From positions 496,001 through 560,000 of the forward strand of contig JAJTTP010000017.1 in assembly GCA_023313575.1 (NCBI GenBank): a DNA stretch of 64,000 nt. The letters are read 5' to 3'. A model generated the notes under the pieces. That model was not told the DNA's origin and ran no database searches. It was given only the letters and a program-made list of their open reading frames with translations. The translations under genes were made by a program, and so were the position numbers. The stretch's first letter is position 1, and each line of letters opens with the position of its first letter. Positions 11,375 to 22,942 of the stretch are shown here, in pieces. Origin of the DNA: Eutypella sp. D-1 (Eukaryota > Ascomycota > Sordariomycetes > Xylariales > Diatrypaceae).

Positions 11375-12814
11375 GGAGCAAACTACACCCTGGAGGAAAG
11401 GGATCACCCCAACGGATCAAGAGAGGGGAGGAAGGCGGGAAGGAAGCCAGTTAGTAGACAACACAGGACCACATTCACAGCCCAATGCGCTCTGGGAACC
11501 TTATTTACCTCGGGATACCTACATGTAGGTATCCAATAGGTCCTGAACCATGGCTAGGTAACAGCCATGTCGCATCGTTTACTTCGCCCACTTCTCCCTG
11601 CGATATGGTTGGAACAGAACAAGATCAAACAGGCAGATCTTGTACGGAAATTTTACGGGTAGCGTAGCCATCGCACAAGAATTACGTACTGACTGGACGG
11701 TTATCGTGCGGAGGTGTTATTTCACGTTATTACTACATCCGCGGATAACTTATAGGTAGTACGATTCTTGAGTACATAGGAATGGAATCCCAGCAAAATG
11801 CGACGTAGGAAGCGTGACCGTATGAGTCAAAAATCGACCAGGTAAGTAAATCACATTGTATATGCGCTGTAGGAGCTAGCAAGAAACTGAAGATCACATC
11901 TAGGTATGTAGTAGTGTACCTGCCCAACTGCCTTGCCGGCACTATGGAAGGAACACTAACAGACAAGAACATCACGTATACCCAATTATAGGTGAAACCA
12001 GGCCCGAAATGATGTAGTGCGACCTTTTCTATCCTAAATAAAGTGAGGTTCCAGTAAAACTTTACCAAAACTACTGCAGAATGCCGATTGCATACATAAT
12101 ACTCGGTAGACTACCGACATTATTTAGTTGCTATTGAAAGGGACGGGGCCAGAAAAGAACGTCCTAAGTACCACAAATGCGGTAATAATAGCGAGTCGCA
12201 TTTCATCTGCATACTCCGTGGAGGCGGAAAAGCGGCAGACAAGCAGAGTGGGTAGGATGGAATCTGAAAAGCTGTTAGATCGTCGAACATAGCCCCGATT
12301 CGTAACTCGTAGATCGGAATAGGGAATTCGGTGTTAGTACTTGAAGTTATGCTCAGCCCTGCTTGTCAGCTTGTTTCAGCTTTCAAGCTGTTAAGACTAC
12401 GAAATTGTTAGATGTTGCGCAGTTGGTTGGTTAGTTCCTTGAGAGTAAGATCATCTATTTATAGCTCCCGTCCTCTAAAATATTTCTAAATATTCTTGAC
12501 TTCTTGACCCCTTAGAATCCTCTACTAGAGAAGGATTGAAAGGGGCGGAGGGGAAAAGGCGGGGGGGCTGACGGGCAACACATTTATCTCGTTATTCTTT
12601 CTACTCAGCAGGATCCTAGCACAACATTATGTTTAATCTCTCCGTGTAGTTATTGTTGGTTTATAGCTAATATGCCTCGCAAACCGTTTTCGTAGATAGG
12701 GCTTGACAACGATCTAGGTTTCATTAATAGGCCTACCGGATGGGGCAGGGCGCCTATGACACCGACCCACCCCCGCCCCGGGAAATCACCCGCTGCTTGC
12801 AATGTGCCCGATTC
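11375..12814. other. Intergenic region
   Basis: No gene seen. It contains the perfect 22-bp palindrome at 11513-11534. The 111-codon minus-strand frame at 12068-11733 has no recognisable domain. Confidence 0.4.
11513..11534. repeat. Perfect 22-bp palindrome
   Basis: The sequence equals its own reverse complement across 22 bp. It reads GGATACCTACA followed by its exact complement, so it is built from the same ACCT/AGGT words seen across the intergenic DNA. Confidence 0.9.
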
Positions 12815-13470
12815 AGCCAGAAGCAGGTGCCGCATCCAAAGCCGATAGCGAGATGAACATGGTATTCCAAGTGTCTTTCTTTTAAGACGGTCCGCGGTGC
12901 GGGGTAGAACAAGATGCCCGTCGTCTCGAGACTCCTGTCCATCGACACCGCGAGCATTTCTAGCTTCCGGTTGGCATCATCGATCAGGGTGTCTAATATC
13001 CTTGTCATATAACCGCCTCGTAAGCAACAAGGTCGCGCCAGGTCGTGAGATCCGAAGGACCTCCTGGAGCAACAGACGTAACTTGTGTACGTTGACGTCG
13101 GTCAAGCCCCTCTTTCGGTGGAGGCTGTTGATCCCGGCGTGGACCACCCACAGCCTGATATCGCGGTCCTATAGCATCTCTAAAAGACGGAGCAGTCGCC
13201 GTGTCTCCGAACCACCCCCCACGAGTCTGTATATGATGTTCTCATATATATCGCCTCCAACATCTGCATTAAACACGTTGTCAAGTCTAGTGATGGTGCT
13301 CCAGCCTTCATCAGTTCCTGAGGCGAAGTAGGCGCCTTGGCTAGCATGGTATCCGATGGTCGAGGCTGGAAACTGGGATTTGCTCTGGTCGTCGTTATAC
13401 GCTCGGTTTAAGAATCTCCTAGTAGGATCGCACCAGCCTTACCTGTGTGCCGTTGGAGTAACCTCACATG
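12815..13470 (-). pseudogene. Decayed SGNH/GDSL-type hydrolase
   Basis: Minus-strand pieces line up with an SGNH-hydrolase domain. They run, in order: block I ILLGDS (about 13428-13411), YHASQGAYFASGTDEGWS, NVFNADVGGDIYENIIYRLV, the block III-like VVHAGINSLH, and a block V-like EYHVHL near 12868-12851. The gene is broken. A TAA directly follows GDS (13410-13408), an in-frame TAG sits at 13171-13169, and a frameshift near 13010 separates the middle from the C-terminal part. The residue where the DxxH aspartate would be expected is tyrosine. The start is lost or unclear. C-to-T decay of the repeat-induced or simple-drift kind would fit. Family assignment rests on motif order. Confidence 0.7.
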
Positions 13471-14403
13471 AATACCTGCAGAAGTTTGAAAGGACCGTTC
13501 CTGAATCTTGGTACATCCCCGGAGTTCTGGCTCTAAATGATGCATTTTCTGTTTAGGTAGTCCAATCTATAGTAATAAAATGACTAAGAATGCCTGAAGT
13601 AAAAGTTGGCTATGATTTTCACAGCACGGTTCCAGTTATAGCGACATTCACGCCAAGGCGGGCTTCAATCGCTCGCCGCCAGGGCGATGCAGCACCGAGC
13701 TGTAGCATCACCAAGATCGCATCACTCACTCTGCTAGAGGACTGGATACATGTAAGACTGGCATCCAGTGTTTATTTTCACCGAAGAAGACTTGAGATCC
13801 GTGTGTTGTTGAACTTTCTCCGCTGGAACTTATTCACACTTCTAGAGAGTAAAGAATCGCCAACCTGCATCTTATGGATTAACGCTGGATAAAATTAGTG
13901 GCCCAATTATCTACGAAGTGAATTTATATAATCGTTTTAATCCACTCGAACTCTAATAACTATAATTTATTGCTGTATAATTCAGCAATGAGATAGTGAT
14001 TCGAGAGATAAAAATGTGATTATTCAACTTTTATAAAATGTTTTTATATACCTAAGTAGCAATAGTTCGTCAAAAAGTCAAGTAACCACTGTTTCTATTA
14101 GTGGTACGAAGTAGGTGGTGGCTTATTATTTTGTCTAACGCCTGCCTGGGTACCGGAATATGTATCTCGGCACCTGACTAATCTACTGACATAAGTACGG
14201 GGGCTACTGTGTAGGTACATACTAACATACCTACTACATACCTACATAAATGTACATAAAGCCCTACGTAGGTACCTACCTGCGGCATTGGGCGGCCCCG
14301 CAACCTTAAGCGCCCCCCCCACCTGCTGCTTGCCTATTCGAGCCATCAGGCCATTTAGGCCATCTGGTCTAGATTAGGTACGCTTAACTACATAGCCAAC
14401 TAC
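13471..14403. other. Intergenic region with an AT-rich island
   Basis: No gene seen. The stretch 13890-14060 is markedly AT-rich. A GTAGGTACCTAC palindrome lies at 14268-14279. Confidence 0.4.
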
Positions 14404-16242
14404 ATGTATGTAATTACTGTACGGAGTAGTGCATCTGAATCCACTCCACTTGCGTACAATTTCTTCACTGATATCTCTCCGGGCCTGTATCAGCGCATTA
14501 GCCTTCAATGCGCTGCTATTCATTGCGCTGCCGCGCTCAAACACCGCCGGGAAAGGGAGCTACTTAGGCGTCGCACTCATCAGAATATGTGTCTTCGCCG
14601 GCGACTATCTGGCGGGATACAATGCCGTTCAACAGCCCTATGCGGCAACGCTGCCCGCAGCTCTTCCGTCTTTCTGGCGTCTAGAAGCCTGTCCTATACT
14701 CACTGCCATTGTCTTAAAGCTAGAGCTAGGGCAGGGAAACCAGCCAGTCCTAGTGTATCCGTCAAGAACTCTTCTCACCAACACAACTCTGACTGGACCG
14801 TGTCAGAGGGAGAGCCTGTTCTCCAGACTACCTCGATTAGTATAAATCCTTTTGCGCGTATCGCGCCGCCGCCAAAGGTCGAGGTCCCTACAGGCCGTAT
14901 TCCGGGATACAGTATCCTAAAACCCAAAACTTGGGTCTCTTCTTGGGGTACTATAGTCAAACCTAAATATGTCGGTCACCATCTTACCACCATCGAATTG
15001 GACCAGCTTCAGTTATTCAGAGAAGATGTCACTTGTGCATCAGGCCATGAGGTGATCGCTAGTTACAGCCATGTGGGCACGACTGGTGCTATCCCTCGCA
15101 AAATATTCGTACCAGGTAAGTTGGACGGTGCGTGATGGTATGGGGACGATTTCTAATGCTCCGCAGGTGGTCCAGCAGTCTACCAAAAGAAGGACCTACC
15201 CAAGGTATTATCAACACCAAAGATGTCTTATATCGAAGCTGGGTCTCCTTTTCTCTCCCCCTCTGAGTCAACAAAGCCCATGTTACAAGCCATCAAGTAC
15301 ATGAAACCCGATTTTTACCTTGACGACATTGATGTCTGGTCCTCTACGGGCCCTCTTATGTCTCTCCTTGGCTTCTGCAATGGGGAAGCCCGAAAAAACG
15401 TGTTTCTATATGCTGCGGTCATTCATGACACGTTGATAGTTGACCGTTTTCGGTACCCTAATACGGCTGATCTAAAAGGTTTCTTGTCTGATCAACACAT
15501 GCCACAAGAGGTCTCCCCAAATTTCGGCATGCGCTTCGAGGAGGATTTCACCAAATGGCCCAAAGGCTTAGAGCAAAGCCGCAGCCATACTCGGATAATA
15601 CAGTACCGCATAGGAAACCTGAACTGCATGCTCCCCATCGGGGTCGACGCCTGCTGGGAGCCGGCATCAGAGGAAGTGAAATCAGCGTTACCGGAGGGTC
15701 AACACCTGGTGAATCATTATCTTGGCAATGACACAGTAATCATCCCCCGAGGCGTCGCCAACCATTCACCTACGGTCGAGATAAAATCCGGGACCATTGA
15801 TGTCAAACACTGGCCACAAATGTGGTTCAGCCGTAACCAAAAGATGCTGCGAGCGAATGTATTCAAGTTAGGAAAGGACGGCAGCGCATTGGTTGACGCG
15901 GTCCACGTAAGCGACGCGACTGCTGGTATCCTCGAATGGGAGAGCTTGGAGCAAGTTCCCCTACGGAGGTTAGCCACGCTCCTTCATCGGCTGCGCGAAA
16001 TTGTACAGGAATCGAGTTACAAACACTGCTTCATCTCACAGGTGATGACCCCAGGGGCACCCCTGGAGGTTTTCGAGGCAAGGCATAATGATAGGCCAGT
16101 GCCTGACCACATAGTTCCCAGCTTTTGGCGTGCGGGTCCCCGAGGCACCCCCAACTCTTCTCCTTCGGGCTCCAAAGCAGGTTCTAAACCGCAATTCTCA
16201 GTCGAGAATGACTCGCAAACCAGGCGGGACGACCTCGATTAA
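14404..16242 (+). CDS. Fungal protein of the 'GGPP synthetase'-labelled family, function unknown
   Basis: Two exons (14404-15115 and 15167-16242) with a 51-bp intron containing a CTAAT branch-like site join in frame. They would give 595 aa if the first ATG is used. The C-terminal 350 residues show a pattern I associate with a large Pezizomycotina family often mislabelled geranylgeranyl pyrophosphate synthetase. The recognisable parts are RIIQYRIGNLNCML, VEIKSGTIDVKHWPQMWFS, DVTCASGHEVIASYSHVGT and LRRLATLLHRLREIV. No DDxxD prenyltransferase motif is visible, so that enzyme name should not be used. The N-terminal 150 residues before about 14860 look poorly coding, so the true start may lie in another exon. 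The tail is Ser/Gly/Asp-rich and likely disordered. Confidence 0.68.
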
Positions 16243-16929
16243 AACCCCGGCTAAATAGGCTGTCCCGAAGCATTAACGCACCAATACACAGGGAATCGCA
16301 CGCCTTTGTTCTTTCCCAAGTGTTCCCTTAGCACCTCTATAAGAAGACACACGATACAGTTTCTGAGCTCAGGAAGCCCTGTCTATATAACGAATGTGTA
16401 GGCGCATTGTATGATGGATTTGGTGTACGTGGGATTGGGAGCCGACGTCATTCGGCATCATTCTATCATTTGGGATCACGTTGAGACGACTATTCAGTCA
16501 AGACTAAGGATGTCTACTTGAATTCCATATGTATATAGGGGCACAGCAGCATCCGTTCTTGCAATAACATATAACGTTTTCAACTACGATGGGGCAAGAC
16601 AATTAACCCCCATGCCGGGGATTAATGTCGCCTCATCAATGCCATCCCCGTTCATGTGGTGTTTCCAGGGCTGTATTAACAGTCCCGGCCCATAGCCCTT
16701 CACAAAGGAAAGGAGGACATGGACATTGATACAAGGTATGGTCTGCCCTGCGCGGATAATTTTTTAAGTGAGGAATTTTATTCGCGCTTTCCCCTTTTCC
16801 CCGTCTGTATCTCGAATAGGGCATTTTAGACGGCCTGTGTGGATGCCGGGGGTTAGGAGCAAATGGTAGGGTGGATGAGACCACAAAGCCAGCAAGGAGC
16901 CTAGTTAACCGGCTTTGAAGATACGACGA
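16243..16929. other. Intergenic region with promoter-like element
   Basis: No gene seen. A TATATAGG word near 16532-16540 is followed about 50 bp later by an ATG whose frame stops after five codons (M-G-Q-D-N), resembling a core promoter in front of a destroyed gene. Confidence 0.35.
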
Positions 16930-17215
16930 CCTACGTCCGCAACACTGTTCAGGAGAACACTGTCAGGCTTCCTACCAGCGAATCGAGTGCCAATGATACC
17001 ATCCCGACATTAAGCAGACCGTAACCGTCGGGCCAGCAGACGCCGCCCGGCCCCGTGTCGGGCTTCGTGTAGGTCCTCAGTCGGCACACCGGGATGTTCG
17101 CCTGGCCGAGCAGCTCCTGATGTAATATAACCCTAGCCCAGGACCGCGCTCGGACGAAAACGACATTTCGTCATGGTGTGGCTGGTTACCCACGTCGTAG
17201 CCGCATACGCCTGGG
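16930..17215 (-). pseudogene. Coding-like fragment, unrecognised, probably decayed
   Basis: On the minus strand one frame reads VRARSWARVILHQELLGQ and continues through RTYTKPDTGPGGVCWPDGYG to LLNVGMVSLALDSLVG. It then hits a stop, and a second frame continues KPDSVLLNSVADVGRRIFKA. Upstream a third frame reads GYDVGNQPHHDEMSFSSERG. The composition is protein-like and GC-rich relative to its surroundings, but three frames are needed and there is no start. The protein family is not recognised. A short real gene with introns cannot be excluded. Confidence 0.3.
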
Positions 17216-18405
17216 AGAATGGGGCCCTATTTCGAGCAATACCTATGTAATCACGACGCGGCAAAATGGCAGACAGCTACTCTATCGCGAGTGGGAATTC
17301 TCCCACGTGTTTAAAATCCTTCACCACGAGGAAAGATGTTAAAAGTACCTAAACTCACTGGTATATACAGCGACGTATGCTCGCTCATTCATCTAGGACG
17401 CTCACGACTACTATTCTGACGGGGAGAGTTTTCGTTGCCATTGTCGAAGTCGTGTCACGTGTTGCTCGTGGCCCGTCTCACACCTCCTTCACGGGCTTGT
17501 TACCCTTTTCGGTTATCGACGCGGCCGGCGACGCCACCGCTGATTTGCCGGCTGGCCTTGTCGGGAGTTGGGGGATTCCGGAGCGCGGATTGGGGTGGCC
17601 AGGCAAGAGCGCCAAACCTGACGCCCCTGGTTACGAGTGCCGAATGGACACATACACACCCAGGTGCATACGAAGGGGAAATGTAACAGACGCGGCGGCA
17701 AGACGAGGCTAGCACTAGACCGGACTTGGGGACCTCTTGGACTTTAGGCGCAGCGGTTTGTGCGAGGAGTGGTTCAGTGATATCCTCTTTTATCCTGGAT
17801 GAATCCCGTACCTGTGCATGAAGCCAGCAACCAGACCAAAGTCGCGATCTAAGACAAAAGGCGCCGGCACACAAGAGACTCTGAGAGTCGTGTAACACGG
17901 AGCGATAACAAGAGATACGCTGCACGTCGCCTCAGCAGACCCGCTGCCCCGCGCCCTTTGCTCCCGTTGCTGATCCTGCTGCTGCCACGGCTGCTGGCCA
18001 TGTCTCAGGTACCTTAGCGAAGTCAATGTGACAGGAATGGGACTCCTCAAGACGTGAAGACAGCTTCGCTGCGCTCTGAGGTTTGGATGGCGAGCAATGG
18101 GGAACAAAGACGAGAAAGGAAGAAAAAGAGCAAAGGGCTCTCGGTTGCGATATTTCGAACCAATCAGCAAACTCATCCATCTCCTGCCGTCTTCCTTTTC
18201 CCCCCTCGCCTTCCCCTCATCCACCCCCAACCACGGCGTCTTACTGCCGAATAAGCGCTGTCACGAGCTATCATATATCATTCTGGACGCACGGTAGCTC
18301 AAGGTAGCCTTTTACCCTGCTCCTCTTGCATGCGAAAAATTGCATCCCGGCTAGAGGATTAGCTATGTAGCGAGGCGCGGGACTCTGCACACATCTATAT
18401 ATACT

Positions 18406-18428
18406 ATGCCATGCCATGCCATGCCATG
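18406..18428. repeat. ATGCC pentanucleotide repeat
   Basis: Four and a half tandem copies of ATGCC. Confidence 0.85.
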
Positions 18429-18978
18429 TACAGACGTTGCCGTCACCGTCTCGCCTATGTAAAGCTCTCGGAGACTTTGGGATACGGGCGTTGTCATGCG
18501 TAGTGCAGCTTAACGTGGCACGAAGGAGGGGGGGAAGGGTTGGAAATCGTATTCAGATACGAAAGTCATGACGATTATTGTTGCATTGCTGCACGTAAGT
18601 AAGTAACCGAGTATGTAAGAAGAGAAGGACGATAGTAGAAAAAAAAAAGGGGGGGGGGAAGGATACGATGAGAAGAAGGTACTATGTAAGTAGGGGAGAA
18701 AGAAAAAGCTTGGCCTACAGCACATGCCTAACCTGGTATCTCTCTATGTAATACTCCCATCCATCGGCCGTCAGCGCAGAACCGGCGAATCGGTGTGCGC
18801 GGGCAGGGTAGGGCAGAGCAGGACAGGACAGGGTCGAGCGGAAATCCGCAACGCCGGAACCCAATCCCCTTTCTCCGCTGCGACAGGGAGCCCAAGCTAC
18901 ATAGTTCAGTACTGTATTTGTCCGACCCAGCCAGCCAGCCGGCCTAACTTGGGAGTGGGTTTGTTTCTGGTTATCTGG

Positions 18979-18998
18979 GTGTGTGTGTGTGTGTGTGA
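18979..18998. repeat. GT dinucleotide microsatellite
   Basis: About ten uninterrupted GT units. Confidence 0.9.
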
Positions 18999-20660
18999 TA
19001 TTATGTACCCAGTCAGTATGCAGGACTCGTAAAGGAAGTATGTATATGTAACTAACTATAGGAAGGACAGCCCTAGCGTTCTACCGTGATGATGGCACAG
19101 ACCGATGAGACGTGATGATCATCGGCATACCATATTTATGCGATTCGTACCTAACGTTCTTTCTAGAACGATGGTCCCGAGCGCGGTATATCGTTGCTAT
19201 CGGCACTCGAGACGGCACGCGTCGCAACCTATAAACTACTTCTGATGAATAAACAAGCTTTCATACTAGCCTACGGCATCTATCCGGTTGTCACCAGCTT
19301 GATGATACATTCGGGAGCTTGCTATAGTTGCCCGTCACCCATGTGTATGTAGGTATCTTTTCGTTTATCCTCTTCCTAGATACGTACCTGTTCGTTGTCT
19401 GCCGACCAACCCGTACCCAGAGGACAAACCCGAAACCGATGTCAGAGCGCACTGGGCCAAACAAGAGAGACAAGACGAAACTCCTGTAACCAGTGTGTAG
19501 TGCAGTAACAGTACGTAGCCATCATGTTTGTCGTAGGCAAGGGGAAACCCCATCATTTATGTATGCTGGATTGATAATCGTCGTCATAACCACAGATAGT
19601 TACTTGACAACAAAAGTACTTACTTATATTAGCCCGTCTGCCGAGAAGTTTGTCATCAAAAAGCCTTGCCCGTGCCCACCCAGGTTGCTACATAGACCCG
19701 GCGCCGGCGAATGCGAGCACCGAAGGGGAGGGGGGAAACGCAACTAAGAAAAAAAGGGAGCGAGTGAAGCGCGGGCGCATCTGTTCGTCCGTCCCGTCCT
19801 TTTTTAATGACCGCATGCACTCCTGATTATTATATAACCTGACTGTGTATCCGTATATGGACGAGTTTCTCCTTCAAGTGGCATGAACAGGTAATACTAC
19901 GTACATAATAAGTACGGTAAGTATGCATAGGTAACTACTCTAAGAGGTAGTCAGTAGTCTGGTAGTCAGATAAAATCTAATCGACTAATTAGAGCTACTA
20001 ACTAGAACTAATCCGTAACTTTGCAAGGGAAAATCGGAAGGACGCGATGAGGCTTGGGGCCATGGGACTATTCCCCTTGGGTCGGGGTTTCCTCGAAACC
20101 TGGACCCGTTCCCCATCGTTAATCAAAAGGAGCCCCGTCCAAGAGTCGACCTGCATGTCTACCGAGATCACCAAGTTGCAATTTGACAGGGGAGGGGGGG
20201 TTTCCCTTTTTTTTGGGCTGGCAACGAACCGGAGAACGCATACAGTGTATTCATTTGAGGCATTTCGACTGTACATGCGTGGGCTTAAAAGTGCACAAAC
20301 TGCCAAACTGCCTGACTGCCTGGACTGCTCATTGATTAACATGTGCATATTGTATTATGGAAGACCTTGGGAACTGTTCACCCCTTGTGTGGCTCGATTG
20401 GGCTGTGATGAATGTATACTAGAATGTATACTAAGTATAAAAGCATACCGGTTTATTGGGATAAGCAAAAGATATGCTATAGCTTATATTGCGCAGCCAG
20501 TGTACATATATATCTACTATGTATATATACGAGCTCTAACATTCATAATAGAGGCTACTACCTAACGATACCGACGATTTTCTCCGTCACCAGCTTGTAC
20601 TTTTAGCCTTGCACTTAATTACCGCCCAGGTGCAGCTTAGCCGGGAGCGTCTGCTCTGGG

Positions 20661-20668
20661 GTATATAA
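20661..20668 (+). promoter_or_regulatory. Orphan TATA box
   Basis: TATATAAA within GGGTATATAAAACTGCTC, with no convincing open frame in the following kilobase. Confidence 0.3.
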
Positions 20669-21535
20669 AACTGCTCCGGAGCATCGTCAGCTCTTATCCC
20701 AGTTATTCAAGCCATTGGAGTTGCTAGGAGGACCCGTTGGGAAAGACGCGAGGAGATATCCGTTCCCACATATAACCTATGTGCCTAATGAATTGCCCTT
20801 CTGGGCTTAGTAAACCCATGTAGTATAATTACCCATAGGTACGTAGGTGATCTAATTGGGTACTTTGCCTGCTGCATGTCATCCCATGGATTTCATCTAA
20901 CTGCTTGTAAAGCCAATATGTAGACCCCACAGTGAAGAATCGGCACACCAACCTGTTACCAAGGCGATCAGGATGGAATAGGGATACTTTTTACCTACTG
21001 GGTACGCGGTTAGATATAGAGTTTAGGTAAACATGTAATCTATAGATCTATGATGAGCTATACATAGATCTTTACCTAGTGTTATAGTCGCCAGCGAGCG
21101 GGTAACCGGACAATTCATATGGTGTGCATTAGGTAGACAATTTGAAGGTTGGAAATAACTTCTCCTTATAAACGCATAGGTATAAAGCTTCAAAAATTAA
21201 GGCAGGTCGTGCCTGTACAGTGTAGAAGCTTACGGTGTTAATAGAGACCTCGGGAACCGTAGCTTTGCTATTAAAGGAGTTAGTTCTTCATAATCGCATG
21301 TTGTATAAGTACTTAAGTACTCATGCTGATGTTATATGAACCTTGGAAGGCATGAATTGGCCCACGATCAGCTCAAACCTAATGCGTAGATAAGTTGCGA
21401 TCCGGACAGGTATGTAGCTGAGCAAGCTGAACGGCCTTGAAATTATCCAGGCAACTCATGAATTGTTTCTGGTGTGTTTCTGGTGTAGTTATTCGTAGAT
21501 GTAACACGAAACAAGTGTAAAATGCCGTTAAAGAC

Positions 21536-21555
21536 ATACCTACCTAGGTAGGTAT
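21536..21555. repeat. Perfect 20-bp palindrome
   Basis: ATACCTACCTAGGTAGGTAT equals its own reverse complement. Confidence 0.9.
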
Positions 21556-22386
21556 CCAACAGTTCTTGCAAATGCATGCACATATCGAATTACAAAGTAA
21601 ATAATTGGATACTTGCCAAGTATCTATGTACCTAGGTCAATGTAAGGTACCTCTTAGTAGTATGAACCAACCTTGCTTGGGGGGGGACCTGGCAGATTGA
21701 AGTTCAGCGGAGTCGGGTCCACCTTTCCTATTTCCCTTTCCATTTCCCTTGCTATCTCCAGTTCAGGCGTCCCAAATGTCTATCACTTTGAACTTTTTTT
21801 CTCTCCTACAGAAACGAACCAGCAAAAGCCGGGAGACCACTTAAGCAGTGATCACAGACCACCCTTCTCTCAATAGTACTAGTGCATTATACCGCAAAAT
21901 AATTCCGTACACGGGTCGTATTTCACACGATTATCTTCAATATCAAGGCCATTATTTGCCCTGTGCTCGAGCTGTGAGAGAACAGAGAGAGACGGGAGGG
22001 ACAGAGAAAGGAAGAAAAGCCGAAGGACAAGTGACAATACCTCACTCTATTACTCTGTCTACATTCTGCCACGCCACCTCTACTTTACATATGTACCTAA
22101 GTAAGTTTAACAGGAGGGAAAAAAGCCGCCTAACCACCACCACTATCACCACCATTACCACCACCACAGCCGACAACCACCCGTAGACCAGGGCCACTCT
22201 ACATACTGTACCTACCTACTTACTACTCTCCTTCTCTTCTCTCCTGCACTACCTACCTAAGTACACTACTAACCCCCCCCCCCCCCCGGCCCTAGGTAGA
22301 GTTCGTGCATTCTCCTCAATTCCCAAACCCCCGACTTTTTTTACTTGGACTTGGCTTGTACCTACCTAAACTACGGGAATCAAATC

Positions 22387-22428
22387 TGCCAATCTTGCCA
22401 ATCTTGCCAATCTTGCCAATCTACCAAT
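22387..22428 (+). promoter_or_regulatory. Tandem CCAAT-box array upstream of G-beta
   Basis: The 9-mer TGCCAATCT is repeated four times head-to-tail (22387-22422) and followed by a fifth CCAAT. The array lies about 520 bp upstream of the G-beta ATG. CCAAT is the core site of the fungal Hap/CBC complex; actual binding is inference. Confidence 0.5.
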
Positions 22429-22942
22429 CCAGTTTGGTCTAATCCAATTCAATCCGACCAGCCAACCAAGCCAAGCCAACCTCGCGCACTCTACTCTCTT
22501 ACTCTCTCTCTGTCCAGGCCGGGGCTCTCTCACGTACACTTTTACACTTACGGAGTACACTTACATTTGCACTCACACTCACACTGACACTCACACTCAT
22601 ACTCTCCCCATACCATATACCAACACACACTTACAACCCACCCAGTACACACACCAACCACCAGTCTTAGCCAGGTACACCTTTTTTTGACTCTCTTTTT
22701 TTCTTTTCCATTTTCATCTTATTCTTCTTCATTTTATTCGGTGTCTCTACTACCCCCTTATCCCCACAAATCATCGACTTAATTTGCACCTCTCGTGCAT
22801 TCGACGACGGCCAACGACGAGCTTGCGGTTGATTCTATCGCCATCAACCACGAACTTTGTCAAGTCCGAAAGCCGACCTCCTCAACCACCGCTTTCTACG
22901 GCCATCTTCTCAGTCTTCAATTTATCTCCGTAGTTTCCTGCA

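Larger units (their letters stand above)
17216..22380. other. Gene-poor region with microsatellites
   Basis: No supportable gene. Open frames here (for example 17377-17712, 18230-17790 and 20047-20565) have no recognisable motifs and many overlap simple sequence. Notable items are an ATGCC repeat at 18406-18428, a GT repeat at 18979-18998, poly-G near 18650, an orphan TATATAAA core-promoter-like element near 20661, and a 20-bp palindrome at 21536-21555. Confidence 0.45.

Noticed and set aside
12897..13331. 144-codon plus-strand frame
   Set aside because: It is the antisense shadow of the SGNH pseudogene on the minus strand.
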